Shown here: positions 14,388-23,684 of the stretch, one piece after another
Numbering within the stretch: the first letter of the stretch is position 1
Layout: each line of letters opens with the position of its first letter
IMG/VR virus record: IMGVR_UViG_3300030451_001287
Location: 1-26,345 of that record
Source: a virus
DNA length: 26,345 nucleotides
Reading direction: 5' to 3' (one strand)
Notes under the pieces: generated by a model
What the model was told of the DNA's origin: nothing
What the model saw: only the letters and a program-made list of their open reading frames with translations
Database searches by the model: none
Program-made: the position numbers and the translations under genes

Positions 14388-17171
14388 TTACCTCCAAAAA
14401 ATTCTGTTCGTAGGTTTATCTTCAGTATCTATACCTGCTTGTGAAAATACTGACCCATAATATTTTATAAATTGACCAGATTGTTCTCGATTTAATCTAT
14501 ACAAAACTCCTTCGTCTATAGCGGTTGATATTTGCTTTATATTTATTGGTCCTGTAGTAGGTATACCGAATGCTTCTAGTGCTTGGCTTGTACTTTCTGT
14601 TATACTTTTGGATCGAGGTACTACACCTCTACTATTTACAACACAATACGCTGCTACACCAATAATATCTCCAGGATTACTGTTGTCCTTTACGTCACAC
14701 TTAGGGTTCAAGTAGTCAGTATTCGCCTTTCCTGTAGGAAGATATAGTGAATGTTTTAATTCAAGGTTTTCAGCTAATGTATCTAAAAGACCAAAATCAC
14801 CATCTGCTATTTCTAGAAGTTTTTTTATTCTGGGAGGAAGAGGAGGTAGTTCCCTTAGACCATTGAAAATTTCTCTATTTTTATCTACATTAGCAGGTGG
14901 TTTACCTTGAATTATACTCGTTCGTGTTTCTTCCGTTGGATGCTCGTCCAAAAACTTTTTATATATTGCTTCTTTTCTTGCATCCCAATCTTTTAAAGCT
15001 TTAATATCATCTTTTGAAAGTAGGTTTGGGCTACTAAATACTTCCTTTACAACTTGTTGTCGTTTATCTACATCAACTTTTCCTAGAGTTTCTGTAAAAA
15101 GATTGAAATTAGAGTCATCCATTTCATGGGTATAACCTTTTAAGTTTAGTGCAGCAAGATTTGATCCTACCCATCCTTTTTGATGTTGAGAATGTCCTAT
15201 ATCATCGAATGTTGTGAATCTAAATGATTTATCATCCTCGGAACTAGTCTGAATTCTTTTATATTTACTTGCGTTATATAATTCAGGATTTTTTTGTTCT
15301 TGGTCAGGATGTCCATTATTAAATGAGGTTATGACATAATCCCAAGCTTCTTTTTCTGCTTGTTGTACCTGTTCTGGAGTCGGTTTATCTTTGCCATATT
15401 GTGATAAGTTTCTATGTAATACTTCGAGATAATCTGCTATTAGTTCCTCCTTAACTCTATCATATTCTGGAGTATTTAATTGGTTATTCCGATTAAATAT
15501 AGATGACCATACGTCTGTCTTTATTTCATTCTTAAGCAAACTATCAACGTTTTTCATTACTTGCTTTATATCTATAGGTTTACCTGATCGTAACGCTAAG
15601 AATCTAGCATCCTCTGAAAGGATATCGGTTAATGTATCGTAGTGCTTAGGGTTATGTTTTGCAGTATAAGCTAGTACCTGTTTTATAGCTGAAAAATCCG
15701 GATGTTTTTCTGAAAGATATTCTTGTATTGTTATTAACGGTTCTATAACAGTAATATGCTCTTTGTCAAAACCACGTACCTGCTTTAAGACCTCATCTCG
15801 TTGATTTTTTGGAAGCTTATTTACTTCTTCCATCCATGTCGTAAATGCCTCACTCTTTTCTGCAGCAGTTTTCGCATTTCCATCTAGCTTGTCGAAGAGA
15901 GCGCGCATTTTTACTACAGCTTGAGATTTTTCTGCTTCTACAACTTGTTTTCGTTTTTTATCGTCGTTAATATAACTTTTTGTGAATTCTTCTACTAATT
16001 TATTATAATGAGCTGTATGTCTTTCATACATATATTGATTAGTACCGGATACTTTTATAGATCGTAGTAATTCTTTATATTCATCTATTGTCTGGAATTG
16101 ATTTCTAAAATTATCTTTAACAAAAGTACCGAATTGTATGAAAGCTTGAGCTTTATTATATCCACCTTGATGGTACTTACCTTTATCGTCACGGAACGTA
16201 CCAGTTATTCCATATATATTCTGTATACTTTTATAAGCTTCTTGTTTATCTTCATCACTGGAGTCTGAATTTCTTATTATACTATATTGCTGTTTTATTT
16301 GTTGCTGTGTTTCAGTAGCACGACCACTATAGATCATGTTATTTCTTTTAGTCGTAGCTACACTAGCAAATTCTCTTAGTAGTCTTTTAGCTGCATTTGT
16401 ATTCCTTCCAACCTTAAGTCTATTTAAAAGACTATGAGTCCAAGTATTCATTAATACTTGAATATTACTAGAAGTTAATTCCTTACCTTGTGATGTTAGT
16501 ATATCTTGTATTTCTGATAAACCTTTTTCAATCCAAGCTTGTTTATTATTTATAATATCATCTACAACAGTATTACTGAATTGACTATTATTATAAGTTT
16601 TTTCCAATAAAACTGCAGCTTGTGCTGCCTTTAAGTTACCTGATTCTAACGCAATATTCATGCTTCTTTTTAACGCACGGGATTCCTTCTCACCAAGTTC
16701 ATTGATAAGCGCATTAGCATTAGTAGCAGAATACTCATTAAGTAAAGCATTACCTCTTATAGTATCAGCAACTTTAAATCCTTCTGTACTTAACTTTGTT
16801 AGATTTTTAGATAATGTAGGTGAAAAATCTCTCCAAAATTCAGCTTCAGTTCTATGTCTTTGAGCTTCATTTTCTGCATCTTTTATCTCCTGATCTGCAC
16901 GTACACGAGCACTTTCTATTATATTTTTGTCTACTTGATCTTCTAATTCATGGTGGATCCTTCTTACATCAGCTTCATTTTGGTACTTGTCTGATAAGCT
17001 ATTTAGATAATCTTTTGCCTGTGCTTGAGTTTGAGTTTGTATATCTTTTAAACCTTGAATTTCTATGTTAGCTTGCTCTCGTAATCGTGTTACTGCAGCT
17101 CCTAGACCTTCTCCTCGTTGTCTAAACCCAATCGCCGTACGAGAGGGTTTGAATCTTCTTTTGTTAGCCAT
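14388..17171 (-). CDS. Internal core protein (T7 gp15-like)
   Basis: This 927-aa, mostly alpha-helical, charged protein sits between the gp14-like/58-aa pair and the gp16-like gene. The N-terminal 150 residues are probably coiled coil (QTQTQAQAKDYLNSLSDKYQ; DAENEAQRHRTEAEF). The C-terminal 100 residues look globular and contain GDIIGVAAYCVVNSRG. T7 gp15 (747 aa) is ejected into the periplasm with gp16; this one is longer. The start overlaps the preceding gene by 8 nt (ATGGCTAA), which suggests coupling, and a separate ribosome binding site is not evident. The assignment is by order and size. Confidence 0.82.
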   Translation of the reverse strand: MANKRRFKPSRTAIGFRQRGEGLGAAVTRLREQANIEIQGLKDIQTQTQAQAKDYLNSLSDKYQNEADVRRIHHELEDQVDKNIIESARVRADQEIKDAENEAQRHRTEAEFWRDFSPTLSKNLTKLSTEGFKVADTIRGNALLNEYSATNANALINELGEKESRALKRSMNIALESGNLKAAQAAVLLEKTYNNSQFSNTVVDDIINNKQAWIEKGLSEIQDILTSQGKELTSSNIQVLMNTWTHSLLNRLKVGRNTNAAKRLLREFASVATTKRNNMIYSGRATETQQQIKQQYSIIRNSDSSDEDKQEAYKSIQNIYGITGTFRDDKGKYHQGGYNKAQAFIQFGTFVKDNFRNQFQTIDEYKELLRSIKVSGTNQYMYERHTAHYNKLVEEFTKSYINDDKKRKQVVEAEKSQAVVKMRALFDKLDGNAKTAAEKSEAFTTWMEEVNKLPKNQRDEVLKQVRGFDKEHITVIEPLITIQEYLSEKHPDFSAIKQVLAYTAKHNPKHYDTLTDILSEDARFLALRSGKPIDIKQVMKNVDSLLKNEIKTDVWSSIFNRNNQLNTPEYDRVKEELIADYLEVLHRNLSQYGKDKPTPEQVQQAEKEAWDYVITSFNNGHPDQEQKNPELYNASKYKRIQTSSEDDKSFRFTTFDDIGHSQHQKGWVGSNLAALNLKGYTHEMDDSNFNLFTETLGKVDVDKRQQVVKEVFSSPNLLSKDDIKALKDWDARKEAIYKKFLDEHPTEETRTSIIQGKPPANVDKNREIFNGLRELPPLPPRIKKLLEIADGDFGLLDTLAENLELKHSLYLPTGKANTDYLNPKCDVKDNSNPGDIIGVAAYCVVNSRGVVPRSKSITESTSQALEAFGIPTTGPINIKQISTAIDEGVLYRLNREQSGQFIKYYGSVFSQAGIDTEDKPTNRIFWR

Positions 17172-17340
17172 TATATTTTAAGTTAAGTTCAAGTTGACTT
17201 TCTGGAGTATAGAATGAATTTGGTTGGCCTTTACGTATTCGACAGACATAAGTGGTCATATCAGGTCTTTGAAAGACTCTATCTGAGTTCCAACTATCAT
17301 ATAATCTCATAGTAATCATACGATCATCTTTATGTATCAT
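17164..17340 (-). CDS. 58-aa conserved-looking protein between the gp14- and gp15-like genes
   Basis: I choose the ATG at 17338-17340, which overlaps the gp14-like stop as ATGA and has GGGA nearby, rather than a TTG 12 nt further upstream. The product (MIHKDDRMITMRLYDSWNSD...) is polar with several aromatic residues and a Cys, and carries TYVCRIRKGQPNSFYTP. It overlaps the gp15-like gene by 8 nt. It is not recognised. The coupled overlaps on both sides make it a real gene. It may be a virion or assembly factor for the core. Confidence 0.72.
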   Translation of the reverse strand: MIHKDDRMITMRLYDSWNSDRVFQRPDMTTYVCRIRKGQPNSFYTPESQLELNLKYNG

Positions 17341-18434
17341 CTTCGATCCCAATAATTAAATGCATTAGTACCTTGAATACTTTGATTCCAAGAATCATAT
17401 GCACCAGAAAAAGTATTTTGATTCCAATAAGGAAATGCATCAGAAGGAATATTTGGATTAAACTGATTAGAGTTTGTATTTGAATTAGAGGTACTACCGA
17501 CATTAGAAGGAGTAGAACCACCTGTATTAGTGGTTCTATTAAAATTAGACCAATCATAATCTCCTATTGCGCTACCGACTGAACCTGCTATACCTGATAT
17601 AGTCTCACCCCAAATTCTGTTAACAGCTATTTGAGGGTCTACAGGTACTCCTCTAACAGGAGCTACAGGTTTATCAAACTCTTCAAATGGTTTGATATCT
17701 TGCCATACAGTACGAGGTGCTTCTAAAGGTGCTAATGGCATAGGTATGACACCTGGATCTAGCATTTTATTGGCATATGCAGATAGATCTGCTGCATCTT
17801 TATCTCTTAATATTTCCATCATTAAAGATTTAGTATTCTCAAATTCACTATCAAAAGTTGCATTTATTAAATCTGCTTGACGGCTTAATTGAAATAAAGT
17901 AGATTGTGTTAGTTTATCAGCAGTTTTACCAGTCCTACCTAAAGCTCTTAACGAACCTTCAGCTTGAAGTTTTTCAAGGTATATATCACCTTGATCTAAC
18001 ATCGCTTGATCTTCAAGTTCTTCTAATCTTTGGTATTGACTTTCTATGGCTGCTGCTGCAGACATTTCGTTTAATCCTAATTTAGCATTAAATACTTCAT
18101 CAGACTTTGCATAAGCAGCTTCATTCTTTCTCTGCTGTGCATGTCTTATCTGTAATTGTTGGTAGTAATTTTGTAAATTCGCTGTTCTTTTATAACCATA
18201 AATATTATCGTCATTTCGTTTCCTAACTGCAAGTGATTCTGCAGCATAAGCATGATCTCTTTCAAGCACTCTTAATCTATTCTCATAGACTTGTGTATCA
18301 TACTCGTACTTTAAGTCAAGTGCTCGGTTCTGTGCGGCAGCTTCAGATCTAGCAGCTCTTTCTCGTCTCCTACCACCAAATATACTACCTAATAAAGGTA
18401 TACCTACTTGTAGACCAAGATTTAATAGATCCAT
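17337..18434 (-). CDS. Internal core protein (T7 gp14-like)
   Basis: The 365-aa protein opens with a hydrophobic Gly-rich segment (LLNLGLQVGIPLLGSIFGG) followed by an Arg-rich turn and a long helical, coiled-coil-like region (30-230). This is the layout of gp14-type proteins that insert in the outer membrane during ejection. The C-terminal 85 residues are low-complexity Asn/Ser/Thr, then a Trp/Tyr/Asn-rich end with repeated YWNQ, SWNQ and YWDRR motifs. T7 gp14 is 196 aa, so this is much longer. A strong GGAGGACTTAGTT precedes the ATG. It begins 2 nt after tail tube B ends. Confidence 0.82.
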   Translation of the reverse strand: MDLLNLGLQVGIPLLGSIFGGRRRERAARSEAAAQNRALDLKYEYDTQVYENRLRVLERDHAYAAESLAVRKRNDDNIYGYKRTANLQNYYQQLQIRHAQQRKNEAAYAKSDEVFNAKLGLNEMSAAAAIESQYQRLEELEDQAMLDQGDIYLEKLQAEGSLRALGRTGKTADKLTQSTLFQLSRQADLINATFDSEFENTKSLMMEILRDKDAADLSAYANKMLDPGVIPMPLAPLEAPRTVWQDIKPFEEFDKPVAPVRGVPVDPQIAVNRIWGETISGIAGSVGSAIGDYDWSNFNRTTNTGGSTPSNVGSTSNSNTNSNQFNPNIPSDAFPYWNQNTFSGAYDSWNQSIQGTNAFNYWDRR

Positions 18435-18436
18435 AA

Positions 18437-21400
18437 CTAAGTCCTCCTATAGAATCTTGGTGAATAATTACCTTCCCATGACATTCCATTTAATGCAACT
18501 GGAAAAGGAGAATCATTAAAAACTCTCATTTGAAAATTATCAGTCCTTTGATGAATTGGAATTGAAAATACTGATTGATTTTTAACTGGTATATCATTAG
18601 CTAAATATGAATTAGCTATAATTGAAGGATTTAAATTATACCATTCATCTAGATAAATTAAAACTGTATCACCATTAGCTGGTGGATAAGTAAATGTTAT
18701 TTGTGTATCTCCTGAAACAGTGAAATCAGTAGTTTCAATACCATTAACTTTAGCTTTAATTTGATTACTATCAGTATAATCTATATCTTCATCTATCCAA
18801 GAAAATGTAGTAGTAGTTCCATCTCCTGTGTACTCTTTTTTACCTTGTCTAACACCTGTAGATTTTAATTTGAAATTCATATTACCTGATAATCCTACAG
18901 CAAATTTCATTCTAGCAATAGAAAGATTAGCTGTATAATCTGTAGTATTTCTATCAGGTCTAAAGTATGTTTTAGGTAAAGTTATATCTAAATTATATTT
19001 CCAACCAACTACAGTTGATTCAGAAGATACAACAGCAGTAGCAGTTGCTACAGTACCTGCATATTGCCAATCACCACCACCAGTAGTTTGTGTTCCTGAT
19101 GTATGTGTAGGAGCTCCTGATGTTGATGTATGGTTACCACTAGTTAATGTATAAATATTACCACTATTACTGACTTGATCATTAGTCACATAAGCTGTAG
19201 AAACAGCCCAAGCACCTTTATTAGGTCTTAAATTTACATCAGGAGCTGAAGTATATCCAGTTCCTTTATCAGTAATTGTTATAGAAGCAACTGAACCTGA
19301 TACTAATGTAGTAGTAGCTGTTGCTCCGCTACCTCCACCTCCAGCAAATTCAACAGTAGGAGCTGATGTATATCCTGAACCTTTACTTGTAAGATTAACA
19401 GTAGATATACTAGTTAAATCTTTTCCAGGTACTTTATAATATGGATCACCATCATCAGTAATGACTTCAGGTGTAACAGTAAAACCAGATTCACTAAAGT
19501 TTTGAGTAGAAGTAGAACCACTAATTAATACAACTGGTGTTAAATCTGATACATTATTCCATGGAATATAACACTTAGAAAAGTCATTACTAGCATCATA
19601 AGCAACAGTAGCATTGTTATCACTATTTCTTGCATAACTCCAAAGATCCATACATGGATTTAACTTTTGACCATCATTACTGATAAGTATAGCATCATCT
19701 GGACTTTGACTAAGATTAGCTTTAGACATTACAATCTGAGTATTTGCACCAGTACCTTGAGTAGTAATTGCATACATGTCATCATTCTCTACTTTAATGA
19801 ACTGTATGTTACCAGGTAATTTCCAATTAAACCATGATTCAATTATATTCTTATCTCCATCACTATATGTTCTAAAAAGATACATATATCTAGATGATTG
19901 ACTAGATAAAGCTATGAATTGGTTTTGTGGACTAGCTATTAAAGTATCTATAGTAGGTGGAACCCACTCATTAACTACTTTTCCTACATCTAATACTTGT
20001 GGACTATCATCTTGTCCTTTAGTAACCATACCAAAGATTCTAGTATATCCAGCTGTTTTACTTATAAAATTAATATTAGTACCCATATCTACTGGATCTA
20101 CTACTGTATCCATTTCATAATTAGATATAGATCTAACAATAGTATTACTTGGTTTTAGAATACCATCAGCAGAAGACATCAAAAATTGTTGATTCTGACT
20201 GAATAATACTAATCCCTGTGCTGTAGGTAATACTGAATGTAAGGCAGTTGGTCTAATAGTTGCACAACTTAAATCTACTGGGTCAGCATCTGTTATTGTC
20301 TGTGCTGATGTATTAAAGAAATTATAGAATTTACCAGCTTGACTAAGGATAACATTATCAGCAGATAAAAATCCTAATCTATTATTATAGAAAAAAGATC
20401 TTTCAATCGCAGCTGATTCAAAACTAGGGAATGCATTTGTAGTATCATCTCCTGCTTGCCTTTCATCCCATGTAATCTGTTGGAATTTAAATGTATTTAA
20501 AGCTGTGTTAAGTAACTCATGAGGCATTGTAGACGCATCAAATCCTGGAGATTGTTCGTGACCTATTGTTTCTGTCCAGTGACCTACACCATCTACACCG
20601 TTATCTGCTACAAATTTAACATAATAACTATCTTCAGGATTTGTTGTATTAATTATTTTTACTGAATGATCATGGAAGGACTGAGCTGGTAAATCAGTGA
20701 TAGCTTCTGCTTGATCTTGAAACATCTTTAATTTAGTGTTAGTTACACCACCACGTCCGCTTACATTAAAAGATCCATCTGATTTAGTTAATTGTAGATG
20801 TGTTTGGTATTTAGTAACTGTTAAATTAGAAATACTTTCATTCTCTATTTGAGTTTTAAATCCAGTTAATACATCTTCATATGTATCACCAGCACTTGAA
20901 TTATATGTAGCAGTATTTGTAGAACTACCAATTTTTATTGATACAGTATAATTATCTGTACCTCCTTGTACAGAACCATCTAATAAAAGAGTAGCTTGTC
21001 TATAACCATTAAATGTGTTATTAGCTAACTTACTAACTGTTTTTTGATTATTAGATATAATAGAAGTATCTTGTACAGTTAATACATGATAATTTTCATG
21101 GTTTGCAGCACTTAAATAACTTAAAGAATTAGATGTTTTTATATATTGCCATGTTACTCCACCATCAGTTATAGAAGAAGAAGTTCCTGTTGGACCTCCA
21201 GATCCTGCAGAAGTTCCAGCAGAAATACATTTATATATTTGATTACTGCCATTCTTGACTTCATCATTTAAAGCATAAGCAGTACTAGCTGTCCATGCTG
21301 AAGCATCGTAAATAACCGTACATTGTGTACCTGAAGTAGCATTCCATATATCTATACCTTCATCTCCTCCACCAGTTGCTAGTTTTATACATCCAATATA

Positions 21401-21643
21401 TTTCTCTTCAGCAGTTCTAGAAATATAAAACCAGTGAGCATTAGTATATTTACCTAAACTATCACTAGGAGTACCAGTTGCTAGATTTTTTATCCATTTA
21501 AATCCTGGTCGTTTAGTTAATCCAAATGTAGGATCTGGATAGCCATTTAAGCATTCTTTTACTTGGCCTGGGAATTTTTTATCATCTGATTGTCTAGATA
21601 CCCCACCAAGGTAGTTTTGAATTTGTTGAGTTACTGCTGCCAT
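18437..21643 (-). CDS. Tail tubular protein B (T7 gp12-like), enlarged
   Basis: This is the nozzle of the tail. The gp12 signature is clear at the N-terminus (MAAVTQQIQNYLGGVSRQSD, then NGYPDPTFGLTKRPGF) and in the middle (SFFYNNRLGFLSADNVILSQ). At 1068 aa it is about 270 aa longer than T7 gp12 (794 aa). Extra parts are visible: two W-x-x-STAY modules (116-170 and 811-863), a GSGYTSAP beta repeat (750-806), and near the C-terminus (938-1000) a domain resembling the base domain of this phage's own fibre (YTGDGTTTTFSWI...VNGIETTDFTV). It starts in a TAATG overlap with tail tube A. Confidence 0.93.
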   Translation of the reverse strand: MAAVTQQIQNYLGGVSRQSDDKKFPGQVKECLNGYPDPTFGLTKRPGFKWIKNLATGTPSDSLGKYTNAHWFYISRTAEEKYIGCIKLATGGGDEGIDIWNATSGTQCTVIYDASAWTASTAYALNDEVKNGSNQIYKCISAGTSAGSGGPTGTSSSITDGGVTWQYIKTSNSLSYLSAANHENYHVLTVQDTSIISNNQKTVSKLANNTFNGYRQATLLLDGSVQGGTDNYTVSIKIGSSTNTATYNSSAGDTYEDVLTGFKTQIENESISNLTVTKYQTHLQLTKSDGSFNVSGRGGVTNTKLKMFQDQAEAITDLPAQSFHDHSVKIINTTNPEDSYYVKFVADNGVDGVGHWTETIGHEQSPGFDASTMPHELLNTALNTFKFQQITWDERQAGDDTTNAFPSFESAAIERSFFYNNRLGFLSADNVILSQAGKFYNFFNTSAQTITDADPVDLSCATIRPTALHSVLPTAQGLVLFSQNQQFLMSSADGILKPSNTIVRSISNYEMDTVVDPVDMGTNINFISKTAGYTRIFGMVTKGQDDSPQVLDVGKVVNEWVPPTIDTLIASPQNQFIALSSQSSRYMYLFRTYSDGDKNIIESWFNWKLPGNIQFIKVENDDMYAITTQGTGANTQIVMSKANLSQSPDDAILISNDGQKLNPCMDLWSYARNSDNNATVAYDASNDFSKCYIPWNNVSDLTPVVLISGSTSTQNFSESGFTVTPEVITDDGDPYYKVPGKDLTSISTVNLTSKGSGYTSAPTVEFAGGGGSGATATTTLVSGSVASITITDKGTGYTSAPDVNLRPNKGAWAVSTAYVTNDQVSNSGNIYTLTSGNHTSTSGAPTHTSGTQTTGGGDWQYAGTVATATAVVSSESTVVGWKYNLDITLPKTYFRPDRNTTDYTANLSIARMKFAVGLSGNMNFKLKSTGVRQGKKEYTGDGTTTTFSWIDEDIDYTDSNQIKAKVNGIETTDFTVSGDTQITFTYPPANGDTVLIYLDEWYNLNPSIIANSYLANDIPVKNQSVFSIPIHQRTDNFQMRVFNDSPFPVALNGMSWEGNYSPRFYRRT

Positions 21644-22266
21644 TATCGTTGTAGTGCTTGGAAAGGTTGATAACTATTATAATAATTAGGGTGTCCTTGT
21701 GAGTGTCCAAAGAAGGTGTATTGTCCTTGTTGTGTTTCGTATTCTAAAGCTAATGCTCTTGAATAAGCTTCTTGTTGTTGTAATATTTTATATTGATTAG
21801 CATCACCAACAATTCTTTGAGAAACAATAGCTGCAGATCTAGCAACAATGAAATCTTGTATTGGTTTAGGGAGATCTACCCAATCAAATTCCCATACAAT
21901 ATCAACTTCTATTGTATCATGATCTGTCCATTTATAAGTATGATGCTGTCTATCATATAACTTACCTGATCTTCTAATAGCATCAAAATCTTTATTTGCA
22001 GCATTTTCAGTAAGTTTAATTTGAAGCATATTATTTGCTATAACAATCTCATCATCACTATTAGGTGTTAATTCATAATGATATTCTTGGTTAAATGTCC
22101 AGCCTTCTGACTGAACTTCCCTTGACACCTGTAATAATGTATCGTATGCAATCGCAACGTCTGGGTTGGTTTGATCGAGTGTGGTTACAGGTGCTTGACC
22201 ACATGACGACAGGATTCTATTAATTGCTGGTAATTCTTCAGTAGCGTTAGTGGTAGGAAAAGGCAT
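21643..22266 (-). CDS. Tail tubular protein A (T7 gp11-like, adaptor)
   Basis: At 207 aa (T7 gp11 is 196 aa) it has the family's features: EELPAINRILSSCGQAPV near the start, then VAIAYDTLLQVSREVQSEGW, and an end region with DFIVARSAAIVSQRIVGD. The protein forms the ring between portal and nozzle. The ATG lies just downstream of the terminator at 22282-22311, so it depends on read-through or on another promoter. Its stop overlaps the start of tail tube B (TAATG). The assignment is firm by sequence pattern and order. Confidence 0.93.
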   Translation of the reverse strand: MPFPTTNATEELPAINRILSSCGQAPVTTLDQTNPDVAIAYDTLLQVSREVQSEGWTFNQEYHYELTPNSDDEIVIANNMLQIKLTENAANKDFDAIRRSGKLYDRQHHTYKWTDHDTIEVDIVWEFDWVDLPKPIQDFIVARSAAIVSQRIVGDANQYKILQQQEAYSRALALEYETQQGQYTFFGHSQGHPNYYNSYQPFQALQR

Positions 22267-22281
22267 TGTTAAAAAATATGA

Positions 22282-22311
22282 ATAAAAAAGGGGGGAATCC
22301 TAAGACTCCCC
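22282..22311 (-). terminator. Rho-independent terminator after the capsid gene
   Basis: On the minus strand an 8-bp stem (GGGGAGTC with GATTCCCC, one G-U pair) closes a TTAG loop and is followed by CCTTTTTTATT. It starts 25 nt after the capsid stop codon and before tail tube A. T7 carries its single late terminator, T-phi, in exactly this position, where partial termination raises capsid mRNA over tail mRNA. The same use is likely here. Confidence 0.88.
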
Positions 22312-22335
22312 ATATATTGGTTGAAAGATTTGAAC

Positions 22336-23487
22336 TTACCCGAATGCAGTTGGCTTAGTTCCTGTTCCAGCGAACAGTTCAACAGCAGCAGCTGGGTTAA
22401 GATAGTCTGCGCCCATAGCAAGACGTCCGAGGATAACATCACCTTGGTAGATGACTGATACATCCCCTGAAGTTACTTGAACTTGAGGACCGAGAGCTTC
22501 GACAACACCTGCAGCTTCTTTTTGGAAGATAAGACCACAAGAGTTAGCAAACTTAGCAGCTTGACCATAATCATTTTCAGTAATGTTATGCTCGTCTGCC
22601 ATTGCATCACCAACGAAAGATCCAGAATTACCTGGGTCAGCTACGTTAGCGTCTGTTGTTCCAGCAGTTGTACCATAAATAGTACCATACTTTCCAAAGA
22701 AAGGAATGTTCATTGACTTGTAGATCTTGATACCTGCAATTTCAATAATTCCATTACCCTTCTGTTTAGCGTCACCTTGCTGATCACGGTTAACTAATCC
22801 ATTACCATCTACAGCTTGAATTAGTTCATAGTATTGGCGTGGGTTAAGTACACCAACACGACCCTCACCACTTACTCCTTTCTCGTCTAGTGCAGCAGCT
22901 GCATCATAGAAAGCGTTTACTAGGAATGTAGAGTTGTAAGCATCAGAAAGTTGAGCATTAGTTCCAACACGGATTTGTGTTCCGCCTGGTTCTACATAGT
23001 TAGCTTTTGTGATAGGAGATGCTTTACGAGCAGCCTTAGTAACTGCACGGAAGATCTTCTTATCATAATTTTCTGCAAGAGCATATCCAATCTTTTTAGA
23101 TATCTCTCCACGTAGGTCATAATGAGCCAGAGTTTCATCTAATTCATAGACGAATGCACTGGAGATGAGAAGGTCATCACAAGTGATTGTCTTCTCTGCA
23201 ACTGGAGGTGCACTGTCACTATTACCTAATATTGAATTTCCTGGTGTATGATACTCAGCAGTTGTACGTCCTGTATAAATGAACTGTAAAGACTTACCGT
23301 TCTTTAAGGTACGCTTCATAACTAGATCCCTTGCAATTGTATTGCGTTGGAATCCTTTGAACATCTCACCAGAAAAAAGCTTGAGATACAGGGCTCTACG
23401 GTTAGCGGTAGTTGCTATAACACCGTTATCAGCACCTGGACCTGTTAACAGGGCTGTGTTAGAGCCACTGGTAGTTTGATGTGCCAT
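22336..23487 (-). CDS. Major capsid protein (T7 gp10-like)
   Basis: The 383-aa product has the T7-like capsid pattern: MAHQTTSGSNTALLTGPGAD at the start, RRALYLKLFSGEMFKGF, then DDLLISSAFVYELDETLAHY and a helical spine region YALAENYDKKIFRAVTKAAR. It adopts the HK97 fold in relatives and forms the shell. Length is close to gp10A (345 aa) and the slightly longer cyanophage capsids. No strong ribosome binding site is seen; the ATG is preceded by an AT-rich stretch after a structured leader. A terminator follows directly. Its N-terminus is mimicked by the 46-aa gene at 23737-23877. Confidence 0.95.
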   Translation of the reverse strand: MAHQTTSGSNTALLTGPGADNGVIATTANRRALYLKLFSGEMFKGFQRNTIARDLVMKRTLKNGKSLQFIYTGRTTAEYHTPGNSILGNSDSAPPVAEKTITCDDLLISSAFVYELDETLAHYDLRGEISKKIGYALAENYDKKIFRAVTKAARKASPITKANYVEPGGTQIRVGTNAQLSDAYNSTFLVNAFYDAAAALDEKGVSGEGRVGVLNPRQYYELIQAVDGNGLVNRDQQGDAKQKGNGIIEIAGIKIYKSMNIPFFGKYGTIYGTTAGTTDANVADPGNSGSFVGDAMADEHNITENDYGQAAKFANSCGLIFQKEAAGVVEALGPQVQVTSGDVSVIYQGDVILGRLAMGADYLNPAAAVELFAGTGTKPTAFG

Positions 23488-23684
23488 TAATCTGGATAAA
23501 ATTTAAAATATATATGTCTTCAGCTGAAATTTTTTTTTTGCGCTATTTATTTAATTGTTTGTGTGGTCTATCCCACCGTCTAGACGGCTAAGGGTATCCT
23601 CGTAAGGGCCAAAGCCAATTAGTCAGAGATCCGACATTGAGGTGTCTCTGACCTATGATAGTTAACATGTAGTGTTTCTACCAT
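23488..23684 (-). promoter_or_regulatory. Structured leader of the capsid gene
   Basis: About 200 nt without a normal gene lie between the upstream terminator and the capsid ATG. Visible structure: an 8-bp stem 23622-23629/23645-23652 (GTCAGAGA with TCTCTGAC), a perfect 12-base palindrome CCGTCTAGACGG (23576-23587), a run of nine A, and a TTCAGCTGAA palindrome (23519-23528). A late promoter must lie here or upstream if the terminator at 23685-23719 works, but I cannot recognise its sequence. A 29-codon frame with one internal TGA also lies here. Confidence 0.5.

Noticed and set aside
17341-17352. TTG start for the 58-aa gene at 17352
   Set aside because: The ATG at 17340 forms an ATGA overlap with the gp14-like stop, the coupling used elsewhere in this operon.
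17330-17557. 75-codon hydrophobic frame inside the end of the gp14-like gene
   Set aside because: The Leu/Ile-rich translation is a frame shadow of the Asn/Ser/Thr-rich low-complexity tail of the gp14-like protein.
22269-22463. Possible T7 gp10B-like frameshift extension of the capsid protein
   Set aside because: A second frame covers the capsid end and runs on to 22269, but I see no slippery heptamer before the stop, and the extension would be only about 20 residues read through the terminator hairpin.
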